Below, piece by piece: positions 61,276 through 61,381 of a stretch of 61,381 bases of DNA. This stretch comes from an uncultured Lachnospiraceae bacterium. Its GTDB lineage: Bacteria; Bacillota; Clostridia; Lachnospirales; Lachnospiraceae. Position numbers and translations under genes: made by a program. Every line of letters starts with the position of its first letter. Within the stretch, counting starts at the first letter, position 1. A model generated the notes under the pieces. The model saw only the letters and a program-made list of their open reading frames with translations. It searched no databases and was not told where the DNA came from. The DNA lies in contig CAJTPU010000020.1 in NCBI GenBank assembly GCA_910578335.1, positions 1-61,381 on the forward strand, read 5' to 3'.

Positions 61276-61381
61276 GTCAGCAGCCGGATTTTTTTGAAAA
61301 TTGTAGCAATAATGAAAACAATTTGGAATGTAGGTTTGTCAAACATATGTTACACCGACTGTAAATAATCCCTTAATACCT

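Overview
The window looks like chromosomal DNA of a low-GC Gram-positive anaerobe, most likely a member of the Lachnospiraceae (Clostridia). The evidence is strong AGGAGG ribosome sites, TTGACA/TATAAT promoters, and a class III fructose-bisphosphatase. A lysine riboswitch in front of dapAB, DUF1836 and DUF6033 genes, and a GAAC-N4-GTTC type LexA box point the same way. No rRNA, tRNA or CRISPR array was seen.

Bases 1-26400 are mostly host genes in short operons. They comprise a partial HD hydrolase and a broken GNAT; an XRE regulator; a lysine-riboswitch-controlled dapA-dapB pair and fbp; an Asn/Gly/Thr-rich lipoprotein; an SPFH plus Arc-like pair behind a TGATATCA operator; a LytTR-DUF3021-CPBP operon; and a DUF362 gene behind a MerR-type 19-bp-spacer promoter. 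Further on are a eukaryote-type HisA, cspA, a PTS IIC permease, a degenerate LytM protein with a bactofilin, the TrpR-like YerC, and DUF1836 and PHP genes. A serine recombinase next to a truncated ABC substrate-binding gene, MATE, DUF6033, an acyltransferase and MarR-TSUP complete this part.

Bases 26427-51342 hold the most unusual locus. About twenty minus-strand genes encode a putative tail tube, lysis amidase and holin, a tape measure, baseplate-like proteins and three or four modular fibres. I see no capsid, portal, terminase, sheath or integrase. At the promoter-proximal end lies an 874-residue protein with the DFDGD and EIDFLKTG signatures of single-subunit two-barrel RNA polymerases (YonO/QDE-1-like). 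Divergent from it is a 611-residue protein that joins a sigma-70-like N-terminus to a DUF262 (ParB/GmrS-like) domain. Its promoter is a perfect TTGACA-N17-TATAAT whose spacer contains a LexA box; a second identical box lies 32 bp upstream. My reading is an SOS-induced, tail-only particle (tailocin-like) or phage remnant with its own transcription machinery: LexA cleavage yields the sigma-DUF262 protein, which with the two-barrel polymerase would switch on the tail and lysis genes. The cascade is inference; the domains and the operator are visible. The tape-measure gene is split by a roughly 1-kb insert carrying an opposite-strand zinc-ribbon gene with a -1 frameshift at A_AAA_AAC.

Bases 51400-55200 return to host genes: LysR with a divergent cupin and a CMD protein, a bacteriohemerythrin with an extra domain, and an unknown small protein. 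Bases 55400-61381 form an AT-rich defence and decay region with a SLATT-like membrane protein, AbiEi/AbiEii, a DUF5677-like protein and a broken DUF2971 gene. The AbiE to DUF2971 part is bracketed by two diverged ~280-bp direct repeats, each carrying the first codons of a low-molecular-weight phosphatase gene.
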